A stretch of 36,256 bases of DNA from Chara braunii (taxonomy: Eukaryota > Streptophyta > Charophyceae > Charales > Characeae), in the NCBI GenBank assembly GCA_003427395.1, contig BFEA01000224.1, positions 240,623-276,878 on the forward strand. Reading direction: 5' to 3'. The notes below the pieces were generated by a model, which had not been told where the DNA came from, made no database searches, and worked only from the letters and a program-made list of their open reading frames with translations. Position numbers and translations under genes: made by a program. Every line of letters begins with the position of its first letter. Position 1 is the stretch's first letter. This document shows positions 32,201 to 36,256 of this stretch, one piece after another.

Positions 32201-32633
32201 AGGATGCGTCCTAGTCGACCGACAACGAATTGCGCTTGGTACTTCAGCCCCCCATGATGTCGGTTTGAGTACAGGTCCGATAGAGGTGTATTACCACGCG
32301 TAGCCCCCATGCTACAGCGAACGAGAAACGCCCTCGGCTGGTCCACCTCTGCGATTGCAACTGATTAGCTTTCGTACTGTGGACTGGTAGCTTGGCGGGG
32401 ATACGCCCACCGGAGGGAGGTGACAACTCCCGTAACGGAGGTAAGCCGTGCCTCGCGTAGGCTCTATCCTGTCGTAGGGGCTCGCGAGAGGTATGGCTGN
32501 CGCACTCGGCCGGAGCGGCTTTTGAAAGCTCCATGTATATTCGCGACGAAGGATTTTTAAAGCAACTCCTGCGTAACGCGGCCGAGAGGGCCCCGCGCTG
32601 CCCTGGTGCGGTGCCGGACCGATGCGCTCAACA

Positions 32634-32637
32634 ACGT
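32634..32637. repeat. Target-site duplication ACGT, right copy
   Basis: It lies directly after the right LTR terminal ACA and matches 5172-5175. Confidence 0.85.
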
Positions 32638-32737
32638 GTTTATGGATTGAGAAGTATTCAAGTTCCAGAAATGGTCGACCTTTCCAATGGTGTTAAAGGA
32701 ATGACACTGAATCTATAAAATGAAAGTGTAGGATTTT
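32634..32737 (+). pseudogene. atp1: atp1 fragment, continuation beyond the retrotransposon
   Basis: After the ACGT duplication, the frame left open at 5175 continues as VYGLRSIQVPEMV, then GVKGMTLNL. This matches the segment of mitochondrial F1 alpha that follows the VGDGIAR motif. The next codon is TAA (32716-32718) where the family has Glu, a one-base change from GAA. Recognisable sequence (NESVGF) runs a few codons more before similarity ends near 32737. The in-frame stop and the abrupt end show a decayed nuclear copy. The nucleotide-binding P-loop region of the alpha subunit is not present in the window. Confidence 0.8.
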
Positions 32738-32981
32738 ATTATTATCATTTTCTTTTAATGTGTTGTTGTGATTTCAGCAGGGCTGTAACATCTGTTGGGA
32801 GGGCATAATGTCACATGTACCCTGATTCTGCATCCAACTGCTTTCATGTTCCTAACCTTGTTTTTTTTTTCCCTTGTTGTTATTTTTTTTTCGATTTTCG
32901 AAAATAACCATAAAAGAACGGGACCCTGACTCGATAACTTTTGGTGCACAAAATTTGGGATCGGCAAAAACAGGCTCGGAG

Positions 32982-33351
32982 GCTACGTTGCAACTTTTAC
33001 GCACCCTCGTACGAGAACGGATTCGTACTCTTGTACTCGTACGCTACTCGTACGTTAATGGCCCCGTACGTTTTTTTTTTTTTTTTTTTTTTTTAATATC
33101 TGATAATGTTTTTATTTTTTTCTCAAATTCTAATAAGAATGTGAAGATGATGCTTAGCCAAATGTTGCTCGTTTTGTATTGTTGCATCACTTTTTTTTAT
33201 TCGGATTTTTTTATGAACTTTTTTTTTTTTTTTTTTTGCTTTTTCGTACGAGGGCGTAGAAGACGTTCAGGTTTCCGTACAGATCCCGTAGAGATATGAC
33301 CTGTACGTTTCGTACAGAAAGACCCTGTATGTGTACTCTATGCAACGTAGC
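32982..33351. mobile_element. Non-autonomous element with CGTACGAG-type arms (element D)
   Basis: The inverted ends are GCTACGTTGCA (32982-32992) and TGCAACGTAGC (33341-33351), an exact 11-bp match. The arms are made of GTACGAG/CGTAC repeats. The interior is T-rich and holds the shared core in reverse (33122-33192: TTAGCCAAATGTTGCTCGTT, TTGCATCAC). I found no clean target duplication, so the ends may extend a few bases. Confidence 0.72.
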
Positions 33352-34640
33352 TTGGAGGTAGTAGCGATTTATCTTTCTTGTTTTTTTTTTCCAAACAACT
33401 CAATCACCATAATTTTTTAGGTTATGTTTTTTCTATCCTTTTGGTTTTTTATATCTTGTTAGCCTTAAGATAACTATCTTACTATATAGATCCATAATAC
33501 ATAGTCCTCCTTCCTCATGTTGCCTTGTTACCTCTAGGTTCCGCAATGCAACTTTTTTTTTTTTTTTTTTCCTTCTATAAAAATCACTTTCAATGTTTCA
33601 TAACGTCATCAACCTCTTTCTTCATGCTTGATGCTATCAAGGTAGTCTATCATAATACATCAAAAAATAGTTTTCTCAACCCCAAAGCTAGATAATTGTG
33701 TTACCTACTTTTGAACATTTGTGTTTAGTCTGCTCACTACTGTTTCTTTTACTGCTTGAGAGTTATTAACAAAGGAAATGCTATAACCAAATAACATTTC
33801 CTTATGGCTCACTAACACCTCTCTTACTCCTTAAGGTGATGGTTACTCAAAAGGTTTCTACTAAGTTTTATTCCGGTTACCATTCTTAACCCGTAGATGT
33901 TTGAATTTATTCTGTTTGTTTTGAGTGAAGCTTCAATAATCACAATGAAAGACAAAAGTGTTAGAGGGCATCACTGTCGTAGAGATCCGGTGAGAAACAA
34001 AACGATAAAAAAAGTAATTGTAGTAGTAAAGTTTACAAAAGTGACTCAATGTTTTAAATAAATTTCAAAACCAAATATTTTTAATGATTCAGGTATGATT
34101 TTAAGTAACCTTATAATATGTCTTACAAAAATCTAGTAGTGTGCATGTTATCAACTTATTGTGTTACATTTACTCTCTTTATTTTTATTGATTTTGATGT
34201 TTGAGTTGTTTCACTTGTATAGTTATGTCCTTCATAAAGTTTATCTAGTTTGCATTAACTGATTTAGGTTGTCATGTTCAAAATTGAAATAATCTTATAA
34301 TTCTTCATTTCTCTTTGATCCCTAATCTTTTAAGCAAACGTCGTTGTCCCTTTGGCTCCATTTTATCCCATGCGAATCTGTTCCCTTACTTAACTGAGGC
34401 AACCTTAGTCTATAATATCCTTATCCCTATAAAGTAACATTTTCTCACACGATTTCAACACTAGTGCATCTAAGCCTATACTGTTTTCTTTATTTAATAC
34501 CCTTCAAACTTTGTTATCGATCCCTAGATAGTTTTGTACTTCAAATTATATTGCAATCGATTTCTTATATATTAGTTTCATATTACTCAGTTCATGTGAT
34601 AGCATCGCGAGTTGAACTTAAATAAGTATGTTAACAACTT
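33352..34640. other. AT-rich intergenic sequence, nothing recognised
   Basis: T runs occur near 33380 and 33553. No gene, RNA or defined repeat is recognised. Confidence 0.5.
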
Positions 34641-34865
34641 ACAGGTTTACAAACAGGGCGAAGATACAGGCACAGGTCCATTCGTTCAGGCGGGCAGTCG
34701 GGCTTGTGCAAGACCTTTTTGCCAGGGCCACCCGGGCAAGTAAAAAAAATAGTAAAAACTTATTTATTTCCCCCTTGTTCATAGGGCATTTTTACGCTCT
34801 CCGAAAGAGACCAAATGCGATTTTTTTTTTTTATATTAGCTTTGGAGGGTTGGGGCGGTAAGTTG
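34641..34865. other. GC-rich patch resembling a MITE arm
   Basis: GGCGGGCAGTCGGGC and CCACCCGGGCAAG near 34690-34740 recall the GGGCAAGTGGCCCCGGG arm of the neighbouring element at 35370. No ends or core were resolved, so this is only a possible relic. Confidence 0.3.
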
Positions 34866-34928
34866 AAAACCCTTTAAAGGGTGTGACATGACTTTTTTTA
34901 CATTTTATTATTTTTATTTCAAATTATG

Positions 34929-35488
34929 CTAGGCTACCAGCCTGGCTGTCGGGGTCACCCTATTTTTCCGTGCGGTCCGGCCGTGCAAGGACCTGGGAAG
35001 GTCCTAGCCAAAAAGAAAAAACAAATCCCAAAAATCTAGAAAACAAAAAAAATGTTATGAAGAAAAATAAATTGAATAAATTTTGCATCAGGGTTAAATT
35101 AAAATTCTATATCAATTTTAAATTAAAAATATATATATACATACTAGGCTACCAGTCGGGCCGCCAAGGTCCCCGTTGGCCAGCCCGTGTAAGGACCAAG
35201 GAGGCCCCAGCAAAAAAAAAAAAAAATCCAAAAAATCCCAAAAAAAACTATGTTATGCAGAAACATAAACTGAACAACTTTTGCGCCAGGGTCACATCGA
35301 AAGTCTGCACCAAATTTAGAATACAAAATAAAATTTATTTATTTATTTATTTATTTATTTTTTTTGGCCCGGCCGGGCAAGTGGCCCCGGGCCACTCTGG
35401 TAGCCTAGTATACATATACATTTTTTATTTTTTTTATTTCTTTTCAGCCCAGGAGGGCAAGTGGATATGAGCTACTCTAGTAGCCTAC
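34929..35488. mobile_element. Non-autonomous hAT-like element (element E1), split by a nested relative
   Basis: The left end is CTAGGCTACCAG and the right end GTAGCCTAC. AAATTATG flanks both sides (34921-34928 and 35489-35496), an 8-bp duplication. The left arm is GC-rich (GGTCCGGCCGTGCAAGGACC). The shared core is at 35052-35120. E2 (35144-35408) sits inside it. Confidence 0.82.
35144..35408. mobile_element. Non-autonomous hAT-like element (element E2), nested in E1
   Basis: The ends CTAGGCTACCAG and CTGGTAGCCTAG are perfect inverses. TATACATA flanks both sides (35136-35143 and 35409-35416). The core is at 35250-35326 (CTATGTTATGCAGAAACATA, AACAACTTTTGCGCCAGGGT). The arms have GGCCCGGCCGGGC motifs and the interior carries a TTTA microsatellite. 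Confidence 0.88.
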
Positions 35489-35512
35489 AAATTATGTGGA
35501 TAATCTGAAAGT

Positions 35513-35560
35513 GACCCTCAACGAAAAGTTGTTTGGTTTGTTATTTTACACAACGTATTT
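35513..35560 (-). repeat. Isolated reversed copy of the MITE core
   Basis: On the - strand it reads TACGTTGTGTAAAATAA, AACAACTTTTCGTTGAGGGTC, the same block order as the other cores. It lies outside E1 and outside the next element and has no recognised ends of its own. Confidence 0.6.
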
Positions 35561-35571
35561 TAATATATATA

Positions 35572-35760
35572 CAAGGTTACCGGCGTTCGGGACGGGCCGA
35601 ACGCCCGAACCCGAACGCCCGAACGTACGGGACCCCTTCGGCAGGCAAACGTTGTTTTTTTATTTTTTTTGGTCTGTGTTTGGCCTGAATGGCCGAACTC
35701 CTTCCGAGTGGGGGCCCGTACGTTCGGGCATTCGGCCCGTCCCGAACGCCGGTAACCCTA
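35572..35760. mobile_element. Short hAT-like MITE (element G), related to element B
   Basis: The left end CAAGGTTACCGGCGTTCGGG and the right end (inverse TAGGGTTACCGGCGTTCGGG) share a long inverted repeat, followed by CCGAACG-type repeats. TATATATA borders both sides (35564-35571 and 35761-35768). That is 8 bp but lies in low-complexity sequence. Ends and arms match element B, but the AT-rich core is absent, so G looks like a deletion derivative of that family. Confidence 0.85.
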
Positions 35761-35771
35761 TATATATATAT

Positions 35772-36056
35772 ATGAGTACCTAAACCAATCATCATATCTT
35801 TGGCCAAATATCCTACAAAAAGACTTCCAAAAGCCAAAAGTATTAATGGGATTGCCATCAGAGTAGGAGCATCATGACATCTTTCGATGTCTCGCTTAAA
35901 AGCATTGGTTGGAGCAAGAAAAGTGAGAAAANGTAAACGAAAAGAATAATAAGAAGTCAAAAATACAGAAAGACTTCCAAGCCAAAAAGCCAAATTACCA
36001 CTTATGGTATATTTAGTATCAGCAAGTTCTAAGATCACATCCTTCGAATAAAATCT
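35772..36056 (-). pseudogene. nad5: nad5 (mitochondrial NADH dehydrogenase subunit 5) fragment
   Basis: On the - strand the frame reads [19 protein letters not shown], later [31 protein letters not shown] and [14 protein letters not shown]. This is the C-terminal part of the proton-pumping membrane subunit 5 of complex I. Plant mitochondrial nad5 has the same phrases. About 95 of roughly 670 codons are present, all open except for one undetermined base at 35932. TA-repeat sequence borders both sides, and repeat elements surround it, so this is a nuclear insertion of mitochondrial DNA and not a working gene. Good preservation suggests a recent transfer. Confidence 0.9.
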
Positions 36057-36058
36057 TG

Positions 36059-36098
<40 letters not shown>
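36059..36098. repeat. (TA)n microsatellite
   Basis: A run of about 19 TA units lies immediately beside the nad5 fragment. It also encodes the spurious Ile-Tyr repeat seen when the nad5 frame is extended. Confidence 0.95.
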
Positions 36099-36100
<2 letters not shown>

Positions 36101-36104
36101 TACT

Positions 36105-36256
36105 TGCAAGCGTACGGACCGGACGAGCGTCGAGTCCGGTCCGGCTCGTCGGGTCCGGCACCCTCCCCCCGGACCGGACGAGACCGGACGGGACCGGACG
36201 AGGTGCGGTCCGGTGCCCTTCCGTCCGGTGCGGTTCGGTCCGGGACTGGAGCGGTG
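36105..36256. repeat. GC-rich CCGGACGAG short-repeat arm, truncated by window end
   Basis: This is a dense array of GGACCGGACG/GTCCGGTCCGG motifs in both orientations beginning after CTTGCAAGCGTACGG. It resembles the subterminal arms of the MITE elements in this window but uses a different short motif. The other end is outside the window. Confidence 0.65.

Larger units (their letters stand above)
5176..32633 (+). mobile_element. Giant Ty3/Gypsy-type LTR retrotransposon, ~27.5 kb
   Basis: Two direct repeats of about 8.14 kb bracket an 11.2-kb interior. The order is primer-binding site, Gag, protease, reverse transcriptase, RNase H, integrase, third ORF. Integrase after RNase H is the Ty3/Gypsy order. 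The ends are TG...CA and the flanking ACGT duplication is intact. LTRs make up about 60 percent of its length. No chromodomain was seen after integrase. All coding sections carry stops or frameshifts, so this copy cannot encode its own proteins, though its cis structures look complete. LTR divergence of several percent indicates an insertion that is not recent. Confidence 0.95.
24496..32633 (+). repeat. Right (3') LTR, 8138 bp
   Basis: It begins TGTCGGTGCGAATACCC and ends GCGCTCAACA. It is collinear with the left LTR with an offset of about 19320. Differences are mainly transitions and small indels, unevenly distributed. It holds the same U6-like gene, hairpin family, 120-bp array and hairpin-dense duplication. 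One undetermined base lies at 32500. Confidence 0.96.

Noticed and set aside
34929-35487. Mutator-like element with a 9-bp duplication
   Set aside because: CAAATTATG on both sides is 9 bp, but the end symmetry and the nested copy fit an 8-bp duplication with a C...G terminus better.

Overview
This window looks like plant-lineage nuclear DNA, most plausibly from a charophyte alga. It holds long stretches of repeats, no intact host gene, two fragments of mitochondrial genes (atp1 and nad5) embedded in nuclear-style repeats, and a U6 snRNA-derived sequence of the plant type. From memory only, the gag/pol and third-ORF proteins resemble repeat proteins predicted in Chara braunii. A database search would be needed to confirm that.

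The centre is one enormous Ty3/Gypsy-type LTR retrotransposon on the + strand (5176-32633, about 27.5 kb). Its two direct LTRs are unusually long (5176-13315 and 24496-32633, about 8.14 kb each). They start TGTCGG and end ACA, and ACGT is duplicated at the target. The internal part (13316-24495) carries a primer-binding site complementary to tRNA-Asp, then gag, aspartic protease, reverse transcriptase/RNase H and integrase, and then an extra ORF in the envelope position (19834-22484). That extra ORF looks like a second Gag-type protein: capsid-like N-terminus, coiled coil and a CCHC zinc knuckle. All coding parts are broken by stops and frameshifts, so this copy is dead by itself.

The LTRs hold most of the unexplained structure: a chimeric U6 snRNA-like gene ending in T9, a family of about ten short hairpins with a conserved TAAGTT-type loop, five tandem units of about 120 bp, and a duplicated block of about 550 bp dense in strong hairpins. 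The two LTRs differ by several percent overall, yet share a stretch of about 1.5 kb with no difference seen. This points to gene conversion or to an assembly artefact.

The element landed inside an old atp1 (mitochondrial ATP synthase alpha) fragment. Removing it, with one ACGT copy, restores the atp1 reading frame across the junction, which fixes the boundaries.

The flanks (1-5175 and 32738-36256) are AT-rich and contain non-autonomous hAT-like elements with 8-bp target duplications, GC-rich short-repeat arms and a shared AT-rich core of about 70 bp. One such element is nested in another of its own family. A nad5 fragment lies at the right end, beside one of these elements.
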